Shown: positions 1-10,854 of the stretch, one piece after another | How the letters are laid out: each line of letters opens with the position of its first letter | Numbering within the stretch: the stretch's first letter is position 1 | Assembly: GCA_010094025.1 (NCBI GenBank) | Contig: ML991849.1 | Coordinates: 62,001 to 126,000, forward strand | Length of the DNA: 64,000 bases | Source: Viridothelium virens | Lineage: Eukaryota; Ascomycota; Dothideomycetes; Trypetheliales; Trypetheliaceae | Reading direction: 5' to 3' | Notes under the pieces: generated by a model | Database searches by the model: none | Seen by the model: only the letters and a program-made list of their open reading frames with translations | Told to the model about the DNA's origin: nothing | Program-made: the position numbers and the translations under genes

Positions 1-315
1 TTTTAGGAGGAAAAGATGGGAAAGAAGTTGCAGTAAGGGTAATGCGATATCACCACTTTTTGAAAAAGTTGGCCACTGTACTGTAGGGTAAAAATGAAAT
101 TCATTTCAGCGCACTACGTACTATACCTACAAGCCCGTGAAGTTCTAGAGATCGAGCTCGACCATATCCGTGTCCAGAAACGCCAGTAGCAAGACCATCC
201 CACCGAAGTATCTTGTCGTATGATTCTACCTTTCGAACACCGAGGATGCTTTCATCCCGTCCAATAATTTCCATCCCATTCGGTCTTACTCTCATCCATG
301 AAACCAACCCATCAT
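1..315. other. Window edge, no gene seen
   Basis: This is the 3' flank of the minus-strand gene that ends at 316. No supported coding exon or RNA gene was seen, and the short ORFs here have no recognisable content. Confidence 0.5.
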
Positions 316-1629
316 CTATTCCTCACCCTTCTTCCCCTCCTCCACAACCGCCACATCCCGATACTCGGGCGGCGCCTCTCCCTTCTCCATCTCATCCTCA
401 TCCGCCTCCTTGTACACAGGAAGGGGCTCCGACTCCATGCTCGACCGATCCTCCTGCTCCACAACGATGTAGTCAGGAGCAGCAGCCCGGTGGCCACGGA
501 CCCGCATATAGATAAACGCAACGAACTGACCGATCGCCATGCCGATGATACTCGCCGCCATACCCGCAATCACACCGACAAGCACGGGGATCAAGACGCC
601 GACGAAGGCGCGAATGAAGGCGTGCATGAAGCGATGGAAGCCGTGGTGGTGGCCATGGCCGTGGTGGTGGCCGCCGTGCATATGCGGGTGGCCGTGAGAG
701 CCGAAGCGGTTGCTGGGTGGGATGCCCTTGATGTGGGTGGGGAGGTGGGTACTGCCGTCGTTGTCGGCTTCGTTGTCAGCGCCCTTAAGCTCGGCTGTGT
801 CGGGCACGTCGGGCCTGCCGGGAATGCTGGGCTTGCCGTGACAGCCCTTGCGGAAGGAGAAGGCGGGCTTCAGATCCGAGAGCTTGTGGGCGAGAATGCT
901 GCGCCATTTGCAGAGGAGAGGGGGGAGTCCGGCGCAGTCTTTGTAAGCAGCATCGCCTGTGGTGGGGTTGCCGGGGTTGGGGTCTGAAGGAGAGTTGGGA
1001 GAGGGTGAGGTTGAAACAGTTTGGATGACAAGGTTATGGGCGGGGGCGACGTCGACGAGGTTGACATGGACTTCGTCAACTGAAATGGGAGACTGGTCGA
1101 GGGCGTAGAGATTGACGGTCACAGTAGTGGTTTGGTGGCCATCGGAGTCGGTGCCGGAGGAGGAGCTTTGAATGCCATAGCTCGTAGCTGTACGACTGTT
1201 GCCAGAACCAGTGGAGTCTTGCATAATCTCTTTGAGATCATTCGAACCGGCGTCGACAAGAGTAACCCGAAGGGGGCTGAAGTCCATGCTTGTAGGATAA
1301 ATTGGCGCATCATTAAGGAGAAGAACGTTTCCTGAGGTGGTGAAGTTCAAAAGCTAGAGAATACATTAGCATGCCAACGGTGTCGAGTTTTGGGGGTGAA
1401 AGTCTCGTACCAGGGCATTGTCACCTGAGCCATCCTCCTGCTGCGAGTCTTCTAAAACGCAAGAAGCACAGTCAAGCTTGAGGATGGCAGTATTGACGAG
1501 TGGCATCATGCCAGCGAGAGTCATAGCCTTTGCTTGTGCATTCCGATCGAGTTCAACACTTGTCGAGGGGATCAGGAGGGCGGATGCAGTCAAGGCCAAG
1601 CTGGCGCCTAGAGCCAACGGTCGGAGCAT
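316..1629 (-). CDS. Secreted/membrane DUF7728-type protein with His-rich linker
   Basis: Two exons, 1629-1411 and 1353-316, joined over a 57-nt intron (donor GTACGA, branch TGCTAAT, acceptor CTAG, phase 0), give 418 residues. The start ATG at 1629 opens a signal peptide (MLRPLALGASLALTASALLI). After it come a Cys pair (LDCASC, about residue 53) and a segment reading NALLLNFTTSGNVLLLND across the splice. That pattern matches the fungal DUF7728 family as I remember it; the family has no established function. The middle is Pro/Ser-rich, followed by a stretch with more than ten His, then one long hydrophobic helix (FVGVLIPVLVGVIAGMAAS and on), and an acidic C-tail with PPEY-like motifs. The likely topology is type I, with an extracellular or lumenal N-domain and a cytosolic tail. 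The coding structure is secure; the family call is from memory. Confidence 0.75.
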
Positions 1630-2341
1630 AGTCACAGTGCACGCAAGCCTGCTGCCAGGAACGGGAACTGAATAAAGAAAAACCCAAGGATTGTATGTTG
1701 GCGAAGTAATGTCACAGAGATGGACCTGATAGAAGATTGGGGTAGGCAAGGTGGAGAGTTCGAGGAGAAGGGTTGGGGCGAAACGTTTCACGGTGTAGAT
1801 GAGGTGGAGGCGGAGCAACGGACGAAGCGTCATCATCATCACGTGCCTGGGAGAGGCCGGAAATGGCAGGATGGAAGACCACGCGTACAACGAAAATACT
1901 CCAAAGGAATTGGTCACCACTTTGCACATATTGGATCTGGAGCTTGTGCATTTTACGAATTACTTTGTCGTGCATTGAGAGATAAGCTTTGCTATGTCAT
2001 CAAGGAAACTATTCACAAGGAATCAGGGGCCATTGCATAATTCGTCAATCAAACTGCAAAGAAAGAAAAGCATAAAGAACCGAGACGCCTTCCCGCCCAA
2101 ACTATGCCTATCGCTGAAGCCTCGCTGCTATCAACCGCTCATGGCCATCACTACTCCAGGCTGAACTATGCTGCATCAGTTTTGTCGTCGTGTCGTTTAT
2201 CTCGTTGCTATGTATGATGTCGTCGTTGCTGTCGTGAAATGTAAGCCCACCACGCTATTCCATCTGCATGCTTGACCTCGATCCTGGTATTTGCCTCACT
2301 TCATGTCTTGCCGGGCTCGCTCTCGCGTAGTATTTGTACCC
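1630..2341. other. Intergenic: promoter of 316-1629 gene and 3' flank of next gene
   Basis: About 710 bp between two minus-strand genes. It should hold the promoter of the DUF7728-type gene at its left side and the terminator of the DUF8035-type gene at its right. No coding exon was recognised and no clear TATA box was picked out. Confidence 0.45.
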
Positions 2342-4802
2342 CTAATATCTGTACCTGTGCCGGCGTGGCCCAGTCTCTTCGTAAACCTCCCGCTCGTAGA
2401 TTACGTCCTCGTACTTCGGCTCGTGCTTGGATCGATGCTCGACCTCCCACCGATCACGCTCTTTGATGTCCTCACGCTCATATTGAATCTCACGAATACG
2501 ATCGCGTCGCTGGTGACGAATGTGCTCGGAAAGCTCAACCAGACGGAGGACGTCATCCTGCACCATTATCAGCATTCGTTTGTTCTCACCGTCGAAGAAA
2601 GGGTAGGCCTCGACTTACATATTTGAGGTACTCCATGACATAGAAGAAGGGGTCCGTTTCTTCGTAATCATACCCCATCTCCTCAATGGCCTCTTTGATC
2701 ACCAGATCCTTGGTGATTTCTGTCCACATATCCTTTGGTGGTGCTGGCTTGTGTACTTCGTCCCTTCTAATCAGCTCAGTGCCGGTGCTGGGAGCACCTC
2801 TCTCACGAATGTCAATCCTCGTCTCGCGCACTTCCTCTCGTGGTCTCTCGGGTGGTTCGGAAGGTGGTGGCAGACTCCTTCGACCGGTCTCAAATTCTGC
2901 ATCATATTCCTGTTCCGCTGTTATGAATTTTCCCCTTCGAACACCATTGTACTGCTGCCATGTAATTTCCTGGCTGCCACCTCCAACGCCGTCCATCTGG
3001 ACTCGTCTCGTGCCTGGAGGCACATCGACAATGCCCCAGTCCTTCGTAGCGCCATTCCAGGCCTCACCCATATAAGCGCGCTCTGAAACTTTGCGATTAT
3101 AGTAATCGGCTTCGTGAGCGATCTCATCATGTGCATCTCCTCTGTAGACTCGGCGCTCGGAACGTTCTGTACGAGCCGGACTAGCTGAGCGAGGACGGTG
3201 TGTGTCAAGAGATTCAGAGCGTGTATGGGAGTGAGAGTGGGAGTGGGATGCATTGTCGCGGCGTCGGTCCTCGAAGATGATATCCTCATCATAGTACTTA
3301 CCATCACGTGTCCCGCTAAAGGCGATATGTCAGCATTACAATAATTAATTTGAAGCATGTTCTCATGGTAGCATACCGTCTGCGTATTTCAATCTCGAGA
3401 TCCTCCTCTCTCTTTTCCTCTTTCTTGGGCGGTGGAGGCTCAGGAATGGGTGGGGGGCTGGGGCTTCTGGCTCGTTCAACACCTAGGCTCTCTCGTTAGC
3501 ATGGTCTTTTCTAGACTTGGGGAACTTAGGTCAGTGAACAGTACCATGGTCAATGTGCCGATGGTGCGTCACAATTTCTCTAATAATCTCTTGCCTGATG
3601 GGGGGTTGTACGATAGGCTCCGGTGAAAGAGCAGGAGGTGGCGGAGGTGGCGATGGTGAAGGAGACGGCGAAGGAGTCCTTTGACGACGCTGTCGAATAA
3701 TGATTTGCTCCCTCTCTCTGGTCTCGGGTGGAGGTGGAGCAGGGGCTGGAGGAGGAACAGGACTCGGAGAGCTTCTTCGGCGTTGTCTGATAACAATTTG
3801 CTCCTTTTCGACTTCTCTTGGCGGCGGAGGCGGGTCCCTGGGCCTGCGATATACAATTTCTTCCCTCTCTCTGCCAATCAGCTGTGGAGGTGGTGGCATG
3901 CTTCGTTCTCGAGGTGGTGAGCCACGGTCGCGTGGCCGGAACACAATCTCCTCTTTCTCCACTTTCTGAGTTGGCGCTCTGCTAGCAGAGTCGGAGACGT
4001 CACGACGCTTGATATCGATATCGATATCGAGCTGCTCCCTATCTCTTACCACGGATCGTGCTCGAGACCGAGGTGGTGATGGTCTGTTGCTCTCATCGCG
4101 TCGAAAGATGATTTCCTCCTTCTCGACATCGGCACGCGGTCTCCTTTCCACTTCGCCTCGACGGAAGACAATCTCCTCCCTCTCCCCCTCTCTTACTGTC
4201 CTCGGCGGACTTCCCCTTCTGGATCGCACATCATCGTCCCTACGTTCGCGAATGTTAATGTCGATCTCTCGATCTCGGTCACGGTCATGATTGCGTTTTG
4301 GCATCCACTCTTCTCTCTCTGGAGCCCGGCTCTTCGTCTCGATGATTTCTTCCTCTCGCACCTCAGTTCTGCGACTAGGAGCGATGCTCCGAACTTCGCT
4401 CCTCACGTCATCGCCACGGCGTGATCGTGTGTCACCACGGTCTCGCTCCGTAATCTTGATCTCCTCCCGTTCCACCTCAGACCTCTCGCGAGGACGCTGA
4501 CGGCTCCGTTCTCGGTCCACGAATTCCTCTCTCACCACCAACGGGCCGGCTGTAGATCTTGCATAGTCCTCACGCAAGAAGTCGGGGATGTTGCGGGTTC
4601 GCTCTCGTTCTCGTACTTCGGTAGGTGCATACTCTGTGCGTGGCGGTGGGGGTGCTCGACTGCGTCGCTCGATATCAATGTCGATATCGAGATGTTCGTG
4701 TGGAGCACTACTGCGTGGGCGTGGTGGTGGTGGCCCCTCGCGGTAGTAGTCACGTTCAACCTCCTCGTACCGATCAGCCACCGGATAAGACCGTCGGGAC
4801 AT
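2342..4802 (-). CDS. DUF8035-type protein with charged repeat-rich N-terminus
   Basis: Four exons, 4802-3545, 3482-3377, 3315-2619 and 2557-2342, encode 758 residues; all three introns have GT...AG ends and keep the frame. ATG 4802 is the first ATG in the open frame, which otherwise reaches back only through a TTG. About the first 420 residues are Arg/Glu/Pro-rich and contain many copies of a short motif of the form E-[RK]-E-[EQ]-I-[VI]-[FI]-R, plus three DIDI[DN]I copies. The C-terminal third is more ordered, with GEAWNGATKDWGIVDVPPGT, VGGGSQEITWQQYNGVRR and the final block MEYLKYDDVLRLVELSE. This end corresponds to the fungal DUF8035 domain as I remember it. No catalytic motif or membrane segment is visible. 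The function is unknown; a scaffold or RNA-associated role would be a guess. Confidence 0.8.
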
Positions 4803-6440
4803 CTTGACCGTGTCTCGTTCGCTACGAGGCGGAGTTTTTTGGACAGCAGGATTGTCGGTCAATCACGGGCTCGACGTAAATGAGGGAGTCGAGGAAAGAA
4901 ACCCCCGTTGATTGTTGAGTGAGTGAGGTGAGGTCGAGGGGAAAATTTGACGAACCCCACGGAGAGGTGGGGTTGTCGGACGGTTGAGCAACGTCTGTGA
5001 TGGAGATGGCCTCGCAAAGTTTTGTGAGAAGAGTAAGAGTTTAATCTGGGTGGTCAAAGCGCAGTAGTAAGGTGGCAGGAGGCGTTACAGCTGGAACGCG
5101 TAGTATCAGAAGCTGTTGGAAATGAGCCAGCTGCTGTTGGCAGGAAAGCTGGTGAGAGAGAGCGTGATCGGATGACGTCCAGGACCGGGCCGCCTCCCAC
5201 ACTGATCTTCGTGTCCCAGTACCAGTCTGGAGTGGAGCAAGCTCGATAAGAAAAATTGCAATGCGATTGTTATCACAGATCGGACGTAAAGTCTGAGCAC
5301 GGGAAGCAGATGATCAGGCCAGGCCGGTCGAGGTCAACGAGGAAAGAGAAAGGATGCGTGATCTTCTGTGACAAGAGTGGACGTGGACACTGGGACTGGG
5401 CAATAATCTGGCCTTAGCCTTGCCCGCACGAGCGAACGAGGCTGGCGAGTCGGGCCTGACGCAATGATGCCACCGCAGCATTCACTGCCAATTTCAGTGC
5501 CAACTTGCTTGTTTCAACAAGAAAAGGATCAAGCCCGCAGGATGCCGTGAATTTGAGGCTCGTCCCGTCCTGCCGACTGCCAGTTGATCTGCTACTAATC
5601 CCCTTCCCGGAAATCCGGGCCCTTATGTAAAAGGGGGTCATTTAATCCTCCATATCGAAATTTCAGCGATCATACAGTAATACATCCTCACTGCATACAT
5701 GCACCTTCCTGTCGTACGCAGAACATTCTGATTGCCATTTGCGGAGGCTCCCAGCCAAGACTGCACCCGATGCCGTCATAGTCACGACTCGGCCTTTCCC
5801 ATCGGCGGTGAGGTTAACTCTGCATGATGACGCGCGCTGCCCAATCCAAGTGCTACATCTGTCAAAAGGCTGTCATCAACCAAGCACAATCTTGGAATTC
5901 TCCAGCCACCGAGCTAATTTATTCGAATGGCTCTGGGACAGGGGAAACGGCTACCGTTCTGTCCGTGCGGCCGCACTACATCGAGATTAAGTGGCGGCTG
6001 TTTCCACGTACCACCATATGATATGCAGTTTCAAATCTGATGAGAGCCCTCCCAACCTAGGCTATCGGACAACTGTGTTACGCATTTGTTAGACAGTGTA
6101 TTGAGCCCCAGTCGTAATACTTTCAATATATCGTGGAGTCTCCTAGAACATATCACCGTATGGAGGCCAAAAATGCTGGTCCCCTGCAGTGTCACCAACT
6201 ATCGGTATCCCTGTGTCATATCCACTGCGGTCATCCCCGTCAAGTCGTAGTTCATCCAAGTACCTTTCTATGCAAAAGAGCTCTGAGCCCAAAGCAACGC
6301 CAACGCTGGATGCGAAACAGACCAAAACCCAAGGTATACTCCGTACGATCGCCGAGTACTCCGTAGAGATCAGGAGATCTCCCAATTCCTAGACCAGACC
6401 CTTGCCTCAATGATGCCCGAACCCATGCCAAATGCCCATC
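4803..6440. other. Intergenic, 1.6 kb, no gene seen
   Basis: This holds the upstream region of the DUF8035-type gene and the 3' flank of RAD30. Short ORFs at 5106-6390 on both strands overlap each other, lack family motifs and look like chance frames. Nothing repetitive or structured was identified. Confidence 0.4.
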
Positions 6441-8474
6441 TTACCCAAATGCAAGTTTCCTCTGTCCTTTGTCCACAGCCTTAGTCCCACCGCCACCAGC
6501 CGGTCGCCCCCGCGACCTCTTCAGCGGCAACTGCTGAGTCTTTCGGCTCGGGCCGCTCGAATGTGCAGTATTGTTCTCGCTCGGTCTGCTGTTGCGTTCT
6601 TCAGCCTGGAGGTCCTCGGCAAAATGCCAGTCTTCATGTTCCGTCTGCGCGGAAGCCGGAAGCGAGATGCTGCAGCGCGGACAAAAGTATGATGTTATGT
6701 TGGTCTGATGTCTTGCAGCCCGGAGTGGGGGAGATTCTTTTGCTTGCGGCTGAGCTGATGGTGGAGTTGACCCGCCTCGATAGAGATCCTCAGAACTAGG
6801 GGTATTCTTCGATTGGTTTTCATGCATCTCTTCGTCTGGCTCATTTGCTCGATGGCCATCGATCTCCGATTCTTCTTTGCTATCCTCGCGTGGCGTGAAG
6901 AACCTCCCAATACCATCATCGACTCTCCTTCGTTTTCCGGGAGGTGTGACATCTCTGACATTTTCTTGCTCAGGGGTGTCGCGTGCGCTATTCATTATGC
7001 TCCTCGCCTCTTCTCCTCGTATGAGAAAGCTTCCAATCCCTCGATTGCCCGTCACCCCATCTTCAAAACCCCCAACACTCAGGGATAGATTTGCACAAGG
7101 CCAAGCCCTACCATCCACAACAACTTGCGCCACAAGGTTCTTTGCAAGATCAAATAGAATGTCTTCACTGACAACCTTGCCTTGTGGAATGGGTGCTTGT
7201 TTTGAGCGCATCTGTCCGCCTTGTCGGTGGTGCAGATTGATGGTCTTTGGCTTCCGCTTATTCTCAAGGACACCCTCCTCGACGAGGCGAGAGAAGATGT
7301 CCGCGACAAAAATGCGGAGCCAACGAACTGCTTGATCCATCGAGTTGATGCTCGGCCTAAAGCTCTTTGCAGACAACATGCTCTTGATCTGTGTTCGAGG
7401 ATTGACCTCGCTTGCATCTTCACCTCTAGCAACACCGTAAAGCCACGCTCCAGTATCGTCACCTATCTTTCTTTTAAATTGATCCATTGGGACCTCCAAT
7501 AAGTCCTTCACGGTATCTGTGTTGAAAGCAGATACCACTTCATCTCCTAGCTTGCCCCCTAAGTTTCGTATCTTGGTGAATTTGAAGCCCGATAGAAATT
7601 GTTGGACCGCTCTATTGCGCACTACAGTCTGCTGATTGGGCTTATTGTGTCCAGAGCCTAATTTTGCTAACATCTTGTTCTTTGCAACTCCTGCAGAACA
7701 CGTATATTTAAGCTTTTCTCGGATCATAGCACGAACTCGCCGCACGATTTCAGATCCAAGAAGCATGGCAATATCATCCCAGTCCGGATCTTCTTCCTCT
7801 TTTTGCCCCTCATCGAGATCAATCAGAGCATCTGTGTCCCAGTTTAGTGCAGTTGTTGGTGGCCGCGGTAGATTCTCTGTGGGATCATCGTAGGGTGGTG
7901 GCCTATTAAGCTCCGGAAATCTCTCTAACATGACCGAGTGAATCTGCGCCGACAGGTCCAGAAAAACTTCGTCGATACTTGCCTTTTCCACCCGTTGAAT
8001 AGGAGCGGCTGGCAGACTATCCTTAATTACTGCCAAAATTTTCCTCGACTCCCTTCTGTATGGATCCAGGGATACCTTTTGCGTTGCCATATCCTTGAAC
8101 GCATCATCACGATATGCCCATCTCTCCTCTCCCTCTTTCCATGTAGCCACATGCTGCATAATTAAATCAGGGCACAGCTTTTTAGCCTCGATTGTCGTCA
8201 CATGTCTGTTTAATCCGAACTTTCTAGCAGGGTAATTAATCGCAATGAGTCCTTGCCATTGCTGAACTGCTAACGGCTGGTCCTCGGCAACGCCAAGTCG
8301 TACCATTTCGCATTGCGCATAAAAGGCATCAAGATCGATATGGGCGATTACGCGAAGCGGGTTCGAGGGCGAAAACTGTTGGAGCTGGTGGAGTTGACGA
8401 AATGTGAATTTCGATTTGCGCCGCCGCGAGGGTGTCGCGGGCGAGGATTGGATATAGGGCTGGGAGGACGACAT
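6441..8474 (-). CDS. RAD30: DNA polymerase eta (Y family)
   Basis: One exon of 677 residues, beginning MSSSQPYIQSS. This translesion polymerase inserts opposite UV photoproducts in the nucleus. The palm motif HIDLDAFYAQCE lies at residues 45-56 (metal ligand D47) and SIDEVFLDL at 166-174 (D168, E169 catalytic pair). The finger residues ARKFGLNRH at 83-91 fit the eta-specific R-x-x-G pattern. A helix-hairpin region follows (FTKIRNLGGKLGDEV), then the little-finger domain, a long disordered linker, and a UBZ-type zinc finger near residue 600 (CPRC ... HEDWH), the ubiquitin-PCNA reader. The extreme C-terminus, QRKLAFG, resembles a degenerate PIP box. Length, motif order and the UBZ finger separate it from Rev1, Pol kappa and Pol iota. 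The next gene is divergent, with 291 bp between the starts. Confidence 0.96.
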   Translation of the reverse strand: MSSSQPYIQSSPATPSRRRKSKFTFRQLHQLQQFSPSNPLRVIAHIDLDAFYAQCEMVRLGVAEDQPLAVQQWQGLIAINYPARKFGLNRHVTTIEAKKLCPDLIMQHVATWKEGEERWAYRDDAFKDMATQKVSLDPYRRESRKILAVIKDSLPAAPIQRVEKASIDEVFLDLSAQIHSVMLERFPELNRPPPYDDPTENLPRPPTTALNWDTDALIDLDEGQKEEEDPDWDDIAMLLGSEIVRRVRAMIREKLKYTCSAGVAKNKMLAKLGSGHNKPNQQTVVRNRAVQQFLSGFKFTKIRNLGGKLGDEVVSAFNTDTVKDLLEVPMDQFKRKIGDDTGAWLYGVARGEDASEVNPRTQIKSMLSAKSFRPSINSMDQAVRWLRIFVADIFSRLVEEGVLENKRKPKTINLHHRQGGQMRSKQAPIPQGKVVSEDILFDLAKNLVAQVVVDGRAWPCANLSLSVGGFEDGVTGNRGIGSFLIRGEEARSIMNSARDTPEQENVRDVTPPGKRRRVDDGIGRFFTPREDSKEESEIDGHRANEPDEEMHENQSKNTPSSEDLYRGGSTPPSAQPQAKESPPLRAARHQTNITSYFCPRCSISLPASAQTEHEDWHFAEDLQAEERNSRPSENNTAHSSGPSRKTQQLPLKRSRGRPAGGGGTKAVDKGQRKLAFG

Positions 8475-8765
8475 TTAACGACATGATTGACCTGCTTGGT
8501 CAAGGTGCTTGTGTGTATAATAGAATGTTGGCGAGACCAAAGCAACACGCGCCTCACGCGTTTGGAGGTGAAAGCGCAGTCACGTGGCGTCGTAAACTGG
8601 TGAATCTCAAGCCATCTATGACGTGCAGACTCGAAATTGAGTTGCAAGTGTACTGTAAATTTAGATCTCATTCGCACGTATCTTGTTGTTGTAGATATTA
8701 TTTAAGAAAATTTTCGGCTTGTTCAAGCTTTTCTCCATTGTATCAAAAAATATATATTGTCGATA
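8475..8765. promoter_or_regulatory. Divergent promoter, RAD30 / small membrane protein
   Basis: The 291 bp between the two start codons must hold both promoters. The half nearest 8766 is AT-rich (a TTTAAGAAAATTTT-like run and atatatattg just before the ATG), as in fungal core promoters. No specific factor site can be assigned. Confidence 0.45.
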
Positions 8766-9090
8766 ATGTCTTCATTTTTACGAAAGCCTGCAGCCATATT
8801 TGGTACAGTGAACTTAGCCGGAATTGCAGCCTCCACCCTATACCTCCGATCTCATCACGTGTATAATCTCGAAGAACATGAAGCACGTATGGATGAGCTC
8901 GAAGGAACGCTGAGAGGCCACATTGGATACATTGAAGAGAGTCTAGACAGGTTGGAAGGCAAAGCGAAAGCTGGCGATATGGGCAAGAAGATGTAAGTGA
9001 TTGAATCCCGAGAGGGTCCTCGCTTAGGTAGGCTGACTCGGTAGCAGTGAAGAATACTACTCTAAGAGAGGAAGAGATGAGAAAGCTTAG
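8766..9090 (+). CDS. Small membrane-anchored protein (90 residues), unknown
   Basis: Exon 1 is 8766-8992 and exon 2 is 9045-9090. Reading straight through would stop after MGKKM, but that point is a perfect donor (AT|GTAAGT), followed 52 nt later by a CTGAC branch and TAG acceptor; splicing extends the frame to KKISEEYYSKRGRDEKA. An alternative acceptor 3 nt downstream would drop one Ser. The N-terminus MSSFLRKPAAIFGTVNLAG has one uncleaved-type hydrophobic helix (about residues 10-28), then a charged amphipathic region likely to form a coiled coil (EEHEARMDELEGTLRGHIGY). Size and layout suit a small mitochondrial inner-membrane or MICOS/assembly-factor type protein, but I do not recognise a family. 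ATG 8766 is the first ATG in the frame. Confidence 0.7.
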
Positions 9091-9471
9091 TCGAAGATTG
9101 GCCTCACACCAAGTGAGAATGCATCAATGTAGCGATGTTAGCAAGCTATGGATTATAGGGATCAAGCCTCTTGAATCGAGATGATCGAATAACGCTTAGA
9201 TAGGTTGAGAGGTGTGTAGTTCCTGTCCGCTGTCATCTTGCTATGAGCTAAGCCGCCAAGGCTTGATCGTCTTTCAGTCGCGGGTTGAACAGCTTATTCG
9301 AACCACCGGGCTTCTTAAAAATAAGACACAACATAGTCCATAGGAAGCGTTACCCTTGGTGGAATCGCATTTCCCTGAAAACCTTAAGAGATCGCTGAGG
9401 AATTCGGCGACCTGAGTGTAGATAACTGAATTTTGACCGTTAAGAGCTTTGTACTTTCCCCACGGCCTGCT
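9091..9471. other. Convergent intergenic region
   Basis: About 380 bp separating the 3' ends of the small membrane protein gene and the NAD(P)HX epimerase gene. No coding exon was seen; it should hold both terminators. Confidence 0.45.
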
Positions 9472-10483
9472 CTACAGCCTCTGACCCTCAGTACCGACTT
9501 CAACGATTTGATCGATACCCTGATATGGAGGGACATCTAAATCATACTTCTCTGCTACTGCCTTGCTAAGGAACCTGCTTTCCATTAGTTTTTGGAAATT
9601 AGCAGCGGTAATATACAAACGTTGCATTCAGCGATTACAGCCAAGGACTTACCGTCCACCTATGAAGTGTCTGCCCTTAAACCATTGTACTAGTGGCTTT
9701 GGCGCTGTCAGACTAATCAGCGCTTCCGGCATGAACCCCTTCCCTGGACCCGAATCGGGTGGACCATCCTCAATATTCCACGAAGATGGTGCATCAACCG
9801 CGAGAACCGGGACTTTGGTATCGCGGAGGGCTTCGATAACCTTTGGAAAAGGCTCTCGGACCTCCCCTGAGAAGCTAAAACCAAAGATGGAGTCGACTAC
9901 GTGGTCGGTTTGCTTAAGCGCTGCATCAAAGTCCTCAGTGAAGGGTATATCGAGATCTTTGAGTTGTTTCGATAATCGCTTTCATGCAATCGTTATTTCA
10001 GCTTTTGGATCCTTCGATTTGCATAGTGATTCGTACCTGATAAAGCTCATTTTTGCTTTGCTTTGGATAATACATTGTTGGTTGATAGCCATAGTGCCAT
10101 AAATGACGGGCAGCTACAAGGCCATCACCACCTACGACGGCATCAGAATTCCTTATAATAGGTCATCAAAGTGATCACGCATACCATTATTACCAGGACC
10201 GCAGGCGACAAGCACTCGACGGCCTTTCTGAAGAGGCTGAAGCTGGTACACTGGATAGGTAAGTCAAACAAATCATCGACAGATCAAACCGCAAAGTTGC
10301 ATTTACCAACTTGGGAGACCGCTAGGCCAGCAAGCTCCATCAGCTGGTCAACAGAGAACGCGCCATCGCTCATCAGCTCTTTGTCTAGGGCTGCGGCATT
10401 CTTCGCGTTCAAAGTCTATTAACGATGTATTAGCTACGGTGATGCGCCATATTTGTGGACTAAAGGCATACTCGAAGAGCCAT
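9472..10483 (-). CDS. NAXE: NAD(P)HX epimerase (YjeF N-terminal family)
   Basis: Six exons, 10483-10472, 10415-10307, 10250-10185, 10131-10037, 9978-9653 and 9574-9472, give 236 residues. All introns are 56-78 nt with GT...AG and every junction keeps phase. Because the coding blocks are short, no long ORF betrays the gene. The protein starts [20 protein letters not shown] (an upstream in-frame ATG at 10495 adds MLHR), followed by [16 protein letters not shown], the nucleotide loop [51 protein letters not shown] and [10 protein letters not shown]. All are hallmarks of AIBP/NAXE (yeast Nnr1), which epimerises R-NAD(P)HX so that the S-specific dehydratase can repair it. The ADP-dependent dehydratase domain found in bacterial fusions is absent, as usual in eukaryotes. 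MRPS16 is divergent across about 370 bp. Confidence 0.95.
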
Positions 10484-10495
10484 TCTGTGAAGCAT

Positions 10496-10854
10496 TGAAA
10501 TGAGAACTCGATCCGTCTAGATAGAGTTGAGAGAAAATCGTGATGAGCCGGAAGGGCGAACAGTAGCAAGAGATTACATCACCGTAGACGTAGTGAACTT
10601 AATCGGGAGATCTCATGAAATCAGTCGTTTTCAATGAGCTCAGTCAATAAATTAGGTCAAAAGAAGCCTACATAAGGCTTCACTGTCTTCTGCTAGAGGA
10701 ACGCCGACAAGTAATTCCTCGCGCTTTCGGGGTAGAGAGAGATGCTAGATCGCGGAGGTGTCTCAACGGCCGCTTCGTATTTTGATTGGTCCGAACAACT
10801 TCCACCTTCTCAGTCGTAAGAAAACCTCCTACACTGAACCCAAGTCACGCCAGA
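10496..10854. promoter_or_regulatory. Divergent promoter, NAXE / MRPS16
   Basis: About 360 bp between the start codons of two genes for mitochondrial or metabolite-repair proteins. The region must contain both promoters; no distinct box was assigned. Confidence 0.45.

Noticed and set aside
298-987. 229-codon plus-strand frame
   Set aside because: It is the antisense shadow of the DUF7728-type gene, which has a signal peptide, splice signals and a membrane helix on the minus strand.
9563-10102. 179-codon plus-strand frame as a gene
   Set aside because: The opposite strand encodes NAD(P)HX epimerase across six spliced exons with clear family motifs; the plus frame has none.
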